From Syntrophorhabdus sp. PtaB.Bin184 (GTDB taxonomy: Bacteria; Desulfobacterota; Syntrophorhabdia; Syntrophorhabdales; Syntrophorhabdaceae), in the NCBI GenBank assembly GCA_002067555.1, contig MVQQ01000199.1, positions 1-9,862 of the forward strand: 9,862 bases of DNA. Reading direction: 5' to 3'. The notes under the pieces were generated by a model, which did not search any database, was not told the origin of the DNA, and saw nothing but the letters and a program-made list of their open reading frames with translations. The translations under genes and the position numbers were made by a program. Within the stretch, counting starts at the first letter, position 1. Every line of letters begins with the position of its first letter. Of this stretch, positions 1-7,163 are shown piece by piece.

Positions 1-345
1 GAAGAAGCGTTCCAGGAGGTGCTCGACGGTGGGAATCTTCAGGGTTTGAACCGCCACGACGGCAAAGGTGAAGATGACAAGCCATCCGATGATCCTTGCG
101 ATGAAGGACGAAAGGGAGTCCCTGATCCCGCCTTTGAGGAGCATGTCGAAAAGTCCGAGCCGCTGGGCCGCCCTGTCGAGGTTCACGGCACGGAAGATCC
201 TGAGGAAGACCATCCTGAGGACTGCGGCAAGGACGATGCCCACGATGAGAAGCGCCAGGGAGGTGAGGAAATTGGGCATGAACGTGAGGAACTTCTCGTA
301 AGAGCTCTCGAAAGGCTCTATGATGATCCTTTGAAGAAAATTCAT
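1..345 (-). CDS. N-terminal part of an MscS-family / conserved-TM-helix membrane protein (partial, runs off the window)
   Basis: The reading frame starts at ATG 345 and stays open for 115 codons to the window edge, so the C-terminal part is not seen. The start is supported by an AAAGGGGG ribosome binding site at 352-359, 6 nt upstream, and by the 18-nt gap after the glycosyltransferase stop. Two hydrophobic segments are visible, at about residues 24-48 (starting PNFLTSLALLIVG) and 81-102 (FIARIIGWLVIFTF). They are separated by a basic/amphipathic stretch ending in LDRAAQRLGLFDMLL. This layout (helix, charged linker with LDR..QRLGL, S-x-x-x-FIAR, second helix) resembles the N-terminal region of small-conductance mechanosensitive channel relatives and 'conserved TM helix' proteins. 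If it is an MscS-type channel it would sit in the inner membrane and release solutes on hypo-osmotic shock, which suits the osmolyte genes upstream. The pore helix and beta domain are outside the window, so the family call is tentative. Confidence 0.62.
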   Translation of the reverse strand, partial: MNFLQRIIIEPFESSYEKFLTFMPNFLTSLALLIVGIVLAAVLRMVFLRIFRAVNLDRAAQRLGLFDMLLKGGIRDSLSSFIARIIGWLVIFTFAVVAVQTLKIPTVEHLLERFF

Positions 346-363
346 GCAAAGCCCCCTTTCGTT

Positions 364-1626
364 TTACTTCCAGCGGTCCGCGAAGGACGGTTTGAGCTTC
401 TCGTACACCCCGCAGAGGTTCTCTATCTTCTCTTCGACCTCGGGTCCGCTGCTTTCCCGGGCCTCGATCACGAATGACGCGGTGCGTCCTATGTACAGCG
501 GGGTCAGCGACTTGAGGAGGTGTTCCTTGTTGAGCGCATTGCGATGGGCGGCCAGGGCGAAGCTGTATATGATGTCCACCCACACGACATCGGGCATGTG
601 AAAGTCGTCCCCAGTTCCATCGGCCAGTCTCCTGAGGAAACCGAGGGTCTCCCGGGACAGGATGTTCTCCCACAGGGGAACGAGTTCTCTGGCGCCCAGC
701 GTGAACTTATCGATCATCCTCTGGATGTTGACGCTCACAGGCTCAAGGCCGACCTCGTAGGTGAACCCGAAAACGGGAACCGGCCGGGTGTCCGTCACTC
801 CTTTCCATGTTCTCGGGTATTCCTCCATGAGGTCGAAGGTTGCCCCCACGACCTGGTAGAGCATGGCGGAAAGGTCCGCCCCCGGGTCCTTGGCATCATG
901 GATCTTCGCGCCCAGGAATGCCTGACAGACGCGAAAGCCATTTGCTATGGCCGTTGTCGTCATCCAGATGTCTATGCCGTAGCGCGCAACATCAGTCTCC
1001 CAGACATCCTTGGACAGGTAGAATCCTGCCAGTTTCCCCGAGAATCCGAAATCACCCCCTATGGGCTGGCGCACGTTCTTTCCGTACAGGGCCCGTGTCA
1101 GGGGATAGACGATGCTGTTCGTGATCGTCCCGTCGTACTTGTGGCGATGATAAAGGGGAGCGACATAGTCGTAGCCGTCGTTCATGACGGGTTTGATGAG
1201 AAGCTCTATCCACTCGGGGGTGATGCTGCGCAGATCGGAGTCCACCACGGCACAGGCCTTCACGTCAAGAGCGTGGGCGATCTCGAAGATGGTCCTGAAG
1301 GCGCTCCCCTTGCCGGGGATCCCGTGGTAAGGAATGGCTAGCTTGGAGAAGGACTCCACACGGTGGGAGAGCAGGATAGATCGGAAATCGTCGATGGCAG
1401 TGTCGTGAACGACGTCCATCGTGCCGTCCGTCGATCCTCCGTCAGAGTTTACGAGAACCGTTTTCTTTTCGGGAAAATACTTGGCAAGGCCGGCCTGCAC
1501 GGCCCGCACCACGTGACCGATGGACCGGGCGTTGTTGTAGCTCGGGATCCCGACGAGGATGTCGGCTTTGCCGATCTCGGTCAACCGCGCGTGGATGTCC
1601 TCTCTCTTGATCACGGTGTCAGCCAT
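364..1626 (-). CDS. GT-A fold glycosyltransferase, mannosylglycerate/glucosylglycerate synthase-like
   Basis: This 420-residue protein is a soluble, inverting- or retaining-undetermined nucleotide-sugar glycosyltransferase. The N-terminal GT-A domain shows GIPSYNNARSIG (26-37), NSDGGSTDGT (60-69), the nucleotide-sugar loop PGKG (104-107), a metal-binding DSD (129-131), QPIGGDFG (187-194) and GIDIWM (217-222). H243 in KIHD sits where mannosylglycerate synthase (GT78) has its metal-ligand histidine. After about residue 260 an all-helical C-terminal part follows, with no membrane segment. The PGKG, D-x-D, QP(I/L)GG, WGID/YGID and KxH series matches Rhodothermus-type mannosylglycerate synthase and related glucosylglycerate synthases, and the length is close to that family. 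I infer that it glycosylates D-glycerate or a similar small acceptor to make a compatible solute, perhaps using the ADP-glucose made by the GlgC proteins next to it. Donor and acceptor cannot be read from the sequence, and a GT81 (glucosyl-3-phosphoglycerate synthase) or other GT2-like role remains possible. It begins 15 nt after the upstream gene, with an AAAGGA ribosome binding site 4 nt before ATG. Confidence 0.85.
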   Translation of the reverse strand: MADTVIKREDIHARLTEIGKADILVGIPSYNNARSIGHVVRAVQAGLAKYFPEKKTVLVNSDGGSTDGTMDVVHDTAIDDFRSILLSHRVESFSKLAIPYHGIPGKGSAFRTIFEIAHALDVKACAVVDSDLRSITPEWIELLIKPVMNDGYDYVAPLYHRHKYDGTITNSIVYPLTRALYGKNVRQPIGGDFGFSGKLAGFYLSKDVWETDVARYGIDIWMTTTAIANGFRVCQAFLGAKIHDAKDPGADLSAMLYQVVGATFDLMEEYPRTWKGVTDTRPVPVFGFTYEVGLEPVSVNIQRMIDKFTLGARELVPLWENILSRETLGFLRRLADGTGDDFHMPDVVWVDIIYSFALAAHRNALNKEHLLKSLTPLYIGRTASFVIEARESSGPEVEEKIENLCGVYEKLKPSFADRWK

Positions 1627-1641
1627 AGGATCCTTTCGTTT

Positions 1642-2898
1642 TCACGTCCCCGTCACGGTCATCCCGCTTGCGACCTCTCTCGGGAAGACCTCGGCACCGA
1701 GCATGGGGTTAATGATGCAGTTCGTGCCGACACTGATCCCGGCGGGAATGACGACCCGTTTTCCTATGACGGTGAGGCCCGAGTAGAGATGGTCAGGATG
1801 GGTCCGGTTGATCGTTTTCGGGTCGCCGATACCGACCGCGGTACGCGCCCCCACGACAACCTCCTTGTCGATGATCGAACGCTCGACCCGCGCCCCTTCG
1901 CCTATGCGGCAATCGTGCATTATGATGGAGTCGCGGACAGATGCGCCGCGTTCCACCGTTACACCGGGCGAAAGAACGCAGTTCACGACATGTCCCTCGA
2001 CAGTGCAGCCGGGGGACACGATCGAACGCTCGACCCGCGCCCCGGAGGATACCAGAACGGGAGGCCTGTCGAAAGGCGGTCCGCCGGCGTTTATGTTGGT
2101 CATTGTTCCCCAGGACCCCGGGTCTATCCCGGACGAAGCATCGAGGAGGTCCATGTTCGCGTCCCAGTATGCCTGGACGGTGCCGACATCGCGCCAGTAT
2201 CCGTCGAAGGGATAGGCGTATACCACATTCTCCTCCAGGGCCCGGGGGATGATATGGTGTCCGAAATCATCCTCTTTGGACTCCGTGAGCAGGCCTATCA
2301 GGTACTTCCTGTCGAAGACGTATATCCCCATCGACGCCAGATTGGACCTCGCGCGGGGCGATTTCTCCTCCCACTGAACGATCCTGCTGTTCCCGTCCGT
2401 GACGGCGGTCCCGAACTGGTGTGTCTCCTCCCAGGGCACGGGAATGGTGGCGATGGTCACGCGGGCCTTCTTCTGCCGGTGAAATGAGACCATCCGGCGG
2501 TAGTCCATATGGTAGACATGGTCTCCCGACAGGATCATGATCTCGTCGCTTTTGGCCGACATGACGAAGGATATGTTCTGGCGCACGGCGTCCGCTGTTC
2601 CCCTGTACCAATCCCAGTCCTCCTCTCCCGTCTTGGGGGGAAAGATCTTGACACTTCGGGAGCGGCCCGACAGGTCCCAGGAGGAGCCGTCCCCGATATG
2701 GTCCATGAGAGAAAGCGGTTTGTACTGTGTCAGGACGGCCACGCTGGTCATTTCCGAATTGCCGATGTTGCTGAGGGTAAAGTCGATTATCCTGTAAATT
2801 CCGCCGAAGGGGACGGCTGGTTTCGCCCTGTGCCGTACCAGGATGTTGAGCCTGCTTCCCACCCCGCCTGCCAGAAGGATCGCTGCCGGACCTTTCAT
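1642..2898 (-). CDS. glgC: Glucose-1-phosphate adenylyltransferase (ADP-glucose pyrophosphorylase), canonical paralog
   Basis: This 418-residue enzyme should convert ATP and glucose-1-phosphate to ADP-glucose and pyrophosphate, the activated glucose for glycogen and, here, probably for trehalose and glycosyl-osmolyte synthesis. The nucleotidyltransferase domain (about 4-250) has the signature AGGVGSRL (10-17, with R16), RAKPAVPFGG (24-33), YRIIDF, WYRGTADAVRQN (97-108), LSGDHVYHMDY (123-133), EEKS (177-180) for the glucose-phosphate lysine, and YWRDVGT (234-240, with metal-binding D237). The C-terminal part (about 280-400) is a left-handed beta-helix of hexapeptide repeats, with RSIVSPGCTV and VLSPGVTVERGASV. 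The length is normal for GlgC. Its ATG overlaps the stop of the preceding GlgC-like gene (ATGA, 2895-2898), which implies translational coupling. It has a GGAGG ribosome binding site at 2906-2910. The allosteric class cannot be predicted. A 24-nt perfect direct repeat lies within the beta-helix region. Confidence 0.92.
   Translation of the reverse strand: MKGPAAILLAGGVGSRLNILVRHRAKPAVPFGGIYRIIDFTLSNIGNSEMTSVAVLTQYKPLSLMDHIGDGSSWDLSGRSRSVKIFPPKTGEEDWDWYRGTADAVRQNISFVMSAKSDEIMILSGDHVYHMDYRRMVSFHRQKKARVTIATIPVPWEETHQFGTAVTDGNSRIVQWEEKSPRARSNLASMGIYVFDRKYLIGLLTESKEDDFGHHIIPRALEENVVYAYPFDGYWRDVGTVQAYWDANMDLLDASSGIDPGSWGTMTNINAGGPPFDRPPVLVSSGARVERSIVSPGCTVEGHVVNCVLSPGVTVERGASVRDSIIMHDCRIGEGARVERSIIDKEVVVGARTAVGIGDPKTINRTHPDHLYSGLTVIGKRVVIPAGISVGTNCIINPMLGAEVFPREVASGMTVTGT
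1873..2043 (-). repeat. 24-nt perfect direct repeat inside the beta-helix domain of glgC
   Basis: The same 24 bases occur at 1873-1896 and 2020-2043, starting GATCGAACGCTCG on the + strand. The copies are 147 nt (49 codons) apart and in the same frame. Both encode GARVERSI (residues 286-293 and 335-342) with identical codons, while the flanking bases differ at once on both sides. Hexapeptide beta-helix repeats are normally similar in protein but diverged in DNA, so exact codon identity hints at recent internal conversion or duplication. Confidence 0.9.
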
Positions 2899-4127
2899 TG
2901 GACCACCTCCCCGCGAGCATACTCTTTCTTCGAGAAGGAGTCGGCCTTGAGCTTGGGATGGACGGTGACACCGCCCCGTATGGATACCCCTTCGGGAATC
3001 ACCGTTCCCATCCCGATGACAGCGAGGTCATTGCCCGCGTCGCCGATACGGCACCTTTCGGACATCACGCAGCCGGTATCCGCTATGGTGCGCCTGATCT
3101 CGGTGCCCCCGAGGACGGTTGAATCGAAAAAGAGGATGGAGTCCTCGACAACGGCGCCCTCCTCCACCGTCACACCCGGGAAGAGGATGGAGTGCGCCAC
3201 ACGTCCCTTGATGGTGCAGCCGCAGTGGAAGAATGTGTCCTCGATGCTGGCTGAAGGACCTATGAAAGGCGGCGGCCGGTCCCTGATGCTCCTGTCCGCC
3301 ATGTTGGTCCTGAGCTGCCAGGAGCGTATGTCGAGCCTGGGTTTCTCGCCGAGGATATCCATGCTTGTCCGGAAATACTCCTCTATCGTCCGGGTGTACC
3401 CCCAGTAGCCGCTGTGCCTGTAGCCATAGACACGGTGTTTTTCCATGAGCATGGGGATGATGTCCTTGCCGAACTCATGGGAGGAGTTCGGGGCGTTCTC
3501 CTCGAGTGCGGCGATGAGGAGCTCGGTCCGAAAGACGTATATGGTAAGAGACGCCCATTCCAGGTTTGAGTTCCTGGGTTTCTCCCTGTATTGCGTGACC
3601 CGTCCTCCCCGGGGGTCCTCGTCCTCGATGAAGGCCAGGCCAAAACGGGAGGATGCCTCGGGCGCGACCTTCGTGAAGGCGACCGTCATGTCGGCGTTCT
3701 TCTCCAGGTGAAACTGTATGAGCCTGCGATAGTCCATGCGGTAGATGTGGTCTCCGGAGAGGACGACGACAATCTCGGGATCGCACATGCGAATGAAATC
3801 GGTGTTCTGGTAGACGGCGTCAGCCGTACCCTTGTACCAGTCTGAGGAACCGCGGCCCTGGAAGGGCGGGAGTATCACGGCCTGACGGTGTCTCCCCGTC
3901 ATGTCCCAGGGTTCGCCGTTCGCTATGTGGCTGATCAATTCGAAGGGCCTGTATTGGGACAGGATGCCCACGTTCTCGATATCGGAATGCATGAGGTTGC
4001 TCATGGGAAAATCGATGACGCGATATAACCCGCCGTAAGGCAGGACCGACTTGGGCCGGTAAAAGGTGAGCACGTCGAGTTCACCCACCCTTCCTCCCGC
4101 GAGGATCATTGCGAGCACCTGTGGCAT
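2895..4127 (-). CDS. GlgC-family nucleotidyltransferase paralog with altered active site (possible non-catalytic/regulatory subunit)
   Basis: This 410-residue protein has the full GlgC architecture: a nucleotidyltransferase domain (about 4-260) and a left-handed beta-helix (about 290-395). Clear family motifs are PKSVLPYGG (25-33), YRVIDFPMSN (35-44), SQYRPFELISHI, DWYKGTADAVYQN (96-108), LSGDHIYRMDY (123-133) and the sugar-phosphate lysine in REKP (181-184). Two key sites differ. The GxGxRL loop reads GGRVGEL (11-17), with E16 in place of the arginine. The YWRDVG motif reads YWGYTR (241-246), with Y244 in place of the metal-binding aspartate. I recall similar GGRV-EL proteins annotated as glucose-1-phosphate adenylyltransferase family in deltaproteobacteria, so this may be a subfamily trait. 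It could be a regulatory partner of the next gene, like Firmicute GlgD, or an enzyme with a shifted substrate. I chose ATG 4127 because of its AAGGAG site and because MPQVLAMILAGG is the normal GlgC beginning. The frame is open to 4319, but that would overlap treY by 169 nt. Confidence 0.82.
   Translation of the reverse strand: MPQVLAMILAGGRVGELDVLTFYRPKSVLPYGGLYRVIDFPMSNLMHSDIENVGILSQYRPFELISHIANGEPWDMTGRHRQAVILPPFQGRGSSDWYKGTADAVYQNTDFIRMCDPEIVVVLSGDHIYRMDYRRLIQFHLEKNADMTVAFTKVAPEASSRFGLAFIEDEDPRGGRVTQYREKPRNSNLEWASLTIYVFRTELLIAALEENAPNSSHEFGKDIIPMLMEKHRVYGYRHSGYWGYTRTIEEYFRTSMDILGEKPRLDIRSWQLRTNMADRSIRDRPPPFIGPSASIEDTFFHCGCTIKGRVAHSILFPGVTVEEGAVVEDSILFFDSTVLGGTEIRRTIADTGCVMSERCRIGDAGNDLAVIGMGTVIPEGVSIRGGVTVHPKLKADSFSKKEYARGEVVQ
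2903..2910 (-). promoter_or_regulatory. Ribosome binding site of the downstream glgC, embedded in the upstream paralog
   Basis: GGAGGTGG on the coding strand lies within the last codons of the upstream paralog (E-V-V-Q). Its GGAGG core is 7 nt from the ATG that overlaps the TGA. The arrangement favours re-initiation by terminating ribosomes and near-equal synthesis of the two proteins. Confidence 0.8.
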
Positions 4128-4133
4128 GAGACA

Positions 4134-4140
4134 ACTCCTT
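4134..4140 (-). promoter_or_regulatory. Ribosome binding site that fixes the start of the upstream GlgC paralog
   Basis: AAGGAGT on the coding strand lies 6 nt before ATG 4127, in the 23-nt gap after the treY stop. It decides for the 410-residue protein over the longer open frame reaching 4319, whose extra residues resemble no GlgC N-terminus and lie over treY. Confidence 0.85.
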
Positions 4141-4150
4141 TCCCGGCCGA

Positions 4151-7141
4151 TCATCGACCGGTTTTGAGAAGCGCGACGGGAAAATCCCTGAAGAGACAGG
4201 AACATGCAAGACCCGGGAACCCCTGCCGGCGGGTTTTCGCCACTTCCTCTCCCGTGAAGACGTTCCTGAACGACTCTTCGTCCGAACCTTCGGGAACGAT
4301 CACCATCGTGTCTTCCCACATGTCCGCAAAGGTCATGTCCGGTGAAGACAACACCTTTGCGATGAACCTCGGAACGACCACTACGATCATCGTATTGAGA
4401 AAACGACGCGCGAAGGCTATGACGTGTCCCGACCGGATCCCTGTCGCTTCCAGCGGAATGTATTCACCCTTTTCAAAGACCTCTCTCGTCTTCCGGCGAA
4501 GACCGAGCGTCCTGTACGTTATGTACAGCTTTATTCTGCCGTCTTCCATGGAACTTGTCAAATCTTTCGCGTATTCGGCGGCGGTCCGCCGGAAGAGCTC
4601 TTCTCTCATCTCGTCGAGCATGCGCATGCGAAGCCCGTAGTCAACGGGCATCCTGTTGTCGGGGTCGACGAGATTTAAGCTCCACACCTCCGTGCCCTGG
4701 TAGAAATCGGGTACGCCCGGCGCGCAGATCTTGAGGAGCGTCTGCGCCGCGGAATTGTACATGCCAAAAAGGGATATCCGTTTCTGAAAGGGAACAAAAT
4801 CATCAAGAAAGGGATTGGCTCGTTCTCTGTCCAGGATGGTGTCGACGAAGACCGTCATTGCCTCCTCGTACATCCTGTCGGCGTTTATCCAGCTGGTGTT
4901 TACCTTTGCCTCCTTTGCCGCCTTGGTCATATACCCCTTGATCCGTTCCCTGTAAGATTTGTACTCGCCGTCGCTCACCGTGCCGAAGGGCCAGCTGCCG
5001 ACGAGCGTTTGGTAGAGGAGGTACTCCTCGTTGGCGTCGGGCACCTTCCGGTTGTTGACGACGATCTTTTTTTTACTGTTCAGCTTTGCCCAGAGGACGA
5101 CATGTTCCTTCCATTCCCCGGGGATCTCGGAAAGCACGTTTATCCTCGCCCGCACGTCCTCGCTGCGCTTCGCGTCATGGGTGGAGGACGTGATGAGGGC
5201 ATAGGGCCAGTTCTTGATACGTTCGATGTTCTGACCGTGAAAGGTGTCCGGCGAGGTGCCGAACCTGTCCGGACTGCCTCCCACCTCGTTGAGGGACACG
5301 AGCCGGTTGTACACGTAGAAGGCCGTGTCCTCCACGCCCTTTGCCATGACAGGGCCGGTTATCTGCTGGAACTTCATGGTGAAATTGAGCCATGCCTGGC
5401 GCGTCTTGTCGTCCATATCAGCCGGGAACTCGAGGAGAAGGACCCGCTTCATGAAGAGAAAGATCGATTGGTTGAGGGCGGGATTTCTCCTGATGGCCCG
5501 GGAGACGGCAAGCTCGACGTAATGGCGGTCCCTTTCCTTCACGTCGGGTCCGTTTATGTAGGTCCTGTAGACAGGGAAGCAGGCTATGACCTCTATGATG
5601 GCCTTTATGAGGCTGTTGAGCGTGAAATCCCGCGTTTGCCGGTCCATCTCGGCGATCCTGTTCAGGCGGTGCCCCAGGGTGTTGACCTCGCTCGACATGG
5701 CGACTTCCATGACGATCTTCTTGTTTTCGTAGAACACCTCCTGGAAATCGGCATGCATTCCCGTGAAGCGCCTGTACAGCGTGTCGAAGGCCTTCGCGTT
5801 CCTTCCGTCCACGAAAAGCCCGCTCACGGAGTTCAGGAACACGTAACCCGTGGTGCTGAACAGGGGCCACTCTTCAGGCATGATCTCGCCCTTCCCGAGT
5901 ATCTTCTCCGCAACGATATAGAAGGGTTTGAAGTGCCGCTGTGTCTTTAAGGCCTCGTCGTAGCGTTCCGATATGGCAGGTTCGATGTAGGTCGTGCCGT
6001 AGGGGAGGTCGACATCCTGCCTGACCTCTTTGAGGTGCGATCTCATGGCTATCGCAAAGCATCGCCGCTGGAGACGGTCAAAATACTCGGAAGGGTCATA
6101 GAGGCCGTCGGGATGGTCCACCCTGAGGCCCGTAACACAGCCGCCCTCGATGAGACCAAACACAAAGCGATGCGTCTCCTCAAAGACCGCCGGGTCCTCG
6201 ACCCTGATGGCGGCGAGGCTGTTGATGTCGAAGAACCTCCTGTAGTTGATCTCTTCCGTTGCCACCTGCCAGTGGGACAGCCGGTAGATCTGCCTCAAGA
6301 GTAAACCGTCAAGGAGGTCGAAGCTCTTCGTGTCCCCCTCGGTGCCGTTGAAGACGGCGATATTCCTGTCCACGAAGGCACGTATTTCCCCGTTGCTCTG
6401 ATAGAGGAGTTTCAGCCGCCGCTTCACGATCTCTTTCTCGCGGACCCGTTCGGCCGCCATTTCCGGGTCCGTCTCGACGTACGCGGGGAGCTTTCCCGCC
6501 GATGTGATTATGCTGAGCAGCTCCTCATGGCCGGCTGTTCCCCCGATACTCTCCCGGAGGTCCTCGATCCCGAAGGAGAGTATATCGCCATATGTTTCCG
6601 GAAGAAGAGGCAGCCTGTTGTCGTAAACGCGCACGAAGAAAGAGCCCTCTTTGTATTCCAGCTGTATCTGCTTCTTTTCGAGAGCAATGCCGTACTGGTC
6701 GCCGAGAAAGGGCAGGAGGATCTTACCGCGCAGCTCCTCCTTGACCGGGTCCCAGTCGATGTCGAAGAAACCGCTCCACCGGGAGGCCAACCCATTCTCC
6801 AGGAGGTCCATCCAGTAACGGTTCTCGCTGTCGATGCACATGTGATTGGGGACGATGTCGAGGATCTGTCCCATATCGTGTTCCCGCAGGGTCTTCACAA
6901 AAAGATCGTAGTCCTCCGGGGTGCCGATCTCCGGGTTTATCCTGGTGGGGTCCGTGATGTCGTATCCGTGAAGGCTGCCGGGGCGGGCTGCAAGATAGGG
7001 AGACGCGTAGATGTCGGTGATGCCAAGTTCTTTCAGATAGGGGATCACCTTCGCCGCGTCGGTGAACCGGAAATGCCGGTTGAACTGGACCCGGTAGGTC
7101 GCGAGAGGTATCCGCAGGTTTCGAAAAACGGGTCTTTCCAT
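4151..7141 (-). CDS. treY: Maltooligosyl trehalose synthase (GH13 subfamily 26)
   Basis: This 996-residue cytoplasmic enzyme turns the reducing-end alpha-1,4 bond of a maltooligosaccharide into an alpha,alpha-1,1 bond, giving maltooligosyl trehalose for TreZ. The N-terminus IPLATYRVQFNRHFRF (11-26) is typical. GH13 region I is DIVPNHM (95-101). Region II is GLRVDHPDG (338-346), with nucleophile D342. Region III is YIVAEKIL (408-415), with acid/base E412. Region IV is STHDAKRSEDVRAR (653-666), with D656. The C-terminal family mark GVPDFYQGTEVWSLNLVDPD is at 809-828. It is longer than the roughly 720-780 residues of archaeal and actinobacterial TreY. Extra sequence includes residues about 130-300, as I recall for some proteobacterial TreY. 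The loop after region III reads STTGYVFLN (429-437), where an acidic residue usually follows GTTGY. The start has no in-frame alternative, because a stop codon lies five codons upstream. It follows treZ by 22 nt and precedes the GlgC paralog by 23 nt. Confidence 0.97.
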   Translation of the reverse strand: MERPVFRNLRIPLATYRVQFNRHFRFTDAAKVIPYLKELGITDIYASPYLAARPGSLHGYDITDPTRINPEIGTPEDYDLFVKTLREHDMGQILDIVPNHMCIDSENRYWMDLLENGLASRWSGFFDIDWDPVKEELRGKILLPFLGDQYGIALEKKQIQLEYKEGSFFVRVYDNRLPLLPETYGDILSFGIEDLRESIGGTAGHEELLSIITSAGKLPAYVETDPEMAAERVREKEIVKRRLKLLYQSNGEIRAFVDRNIAVFNGTEGDTKSFDLLDGLLLRQIYRLSHWQVATEEINYRRFFDINSLAAIRVEDPAVFEETHRFVFGLIEGGCVTGLRVDHPDGLYDPSEYFDRLQRRCFAIAMRSHLKEVRQDVDLPYGTTYIEPAISERYDEALKTQRHFKPFYIVAEKILGKGEIMPEEWPLFSTTGYVFLNSVSGLFVDGRNAKAFDTLYRRFTGMHADFQEVFYENKKIVMEVAMSSEVNTLGHRLNRIAEMDRQTRDFTLNSLIKAIIEVIACFPVYRTYINGPDVKERDRHYVELAVSRAIRRNPALNQSIFLFMKRVLLLEFPADMDDKTRQAWLNFTMKFQQITGPVMAKGVEDTAFYVYNRLVSLNEVGGSPDRFGTSPDTFHGQNIERIKNWPYALITSSTHDAKRSEDVRARINVLSEIPGEWKEHVVLWAKLNSKKKIVVNNRKVPDANEEYLLYQTLVGSWPFGTVSDGEYKSYRERIKGYMTKAAKEAKVNTSWINADRMYEEAMTVFVDTILDRERANPFLDDFVPFQKRISLFGMYNSAAQTLLKICAPGVPDFYQGTEVWSLNLVDPDNRMPVDYGLRMRMLDEMREELFRRTAAEYAKDLTSSMEDGRIKLYITYRTLGLRRKTREVFEKGEYIPLEATGIRSGHVIAFARRFLNTMIVVVVPRFIAKVLSSPDMTFADMWEDTMVIVPEGSDEESFRNVFTGEEVAKTRRQGFPGLACSCLFRDFPVALLKTGR

Positions 7142-7153
7142 GACTAGCTTGCC

Positions 7154-7161
7154 TCACCTCC
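7154..7161 (-). promoter_or_regulatory. Ribosome binding site of treY with long spacing
   Basis: GGAGGTGA on the coding strand is a near-perfect anti-16S match but lies 12 nt before ATG 7141, longer than the usual 5-9 nt. An in-frame TGA lies inside the site, so no earlier start is possible. The spacing may lower treY translation relative to its neighbours. Confidence 0.65.
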
Positions 7162-7163
7162 CA

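Noticed and set aside
1363..2487. A 374-codon plus-strand open frame, and similar long ones at 520-1341, 5009-5950, 6527-7147 and 7851-9038
   Set aside because: They lie antisense to genes with complete family motifs, their translations show no recognisable domain, and long antisense frames are expected from high third-position GC.
2895..4127. The degenerate GlgC paralog as a pseudogene
   Set aside because: The frame is intact over the full domain architecture, has a good ribosome binding site, and changes are confined to specific sites while other motifs are kept.
4128..4319. N-terminal extension of the upstream GlgC paralog to an earlier start
   Set aside because: It would overlap treY, the residues are Arg/Gly-rich and unlike any GlgC start, and a good ribosome binding site precedes ATG 4127.
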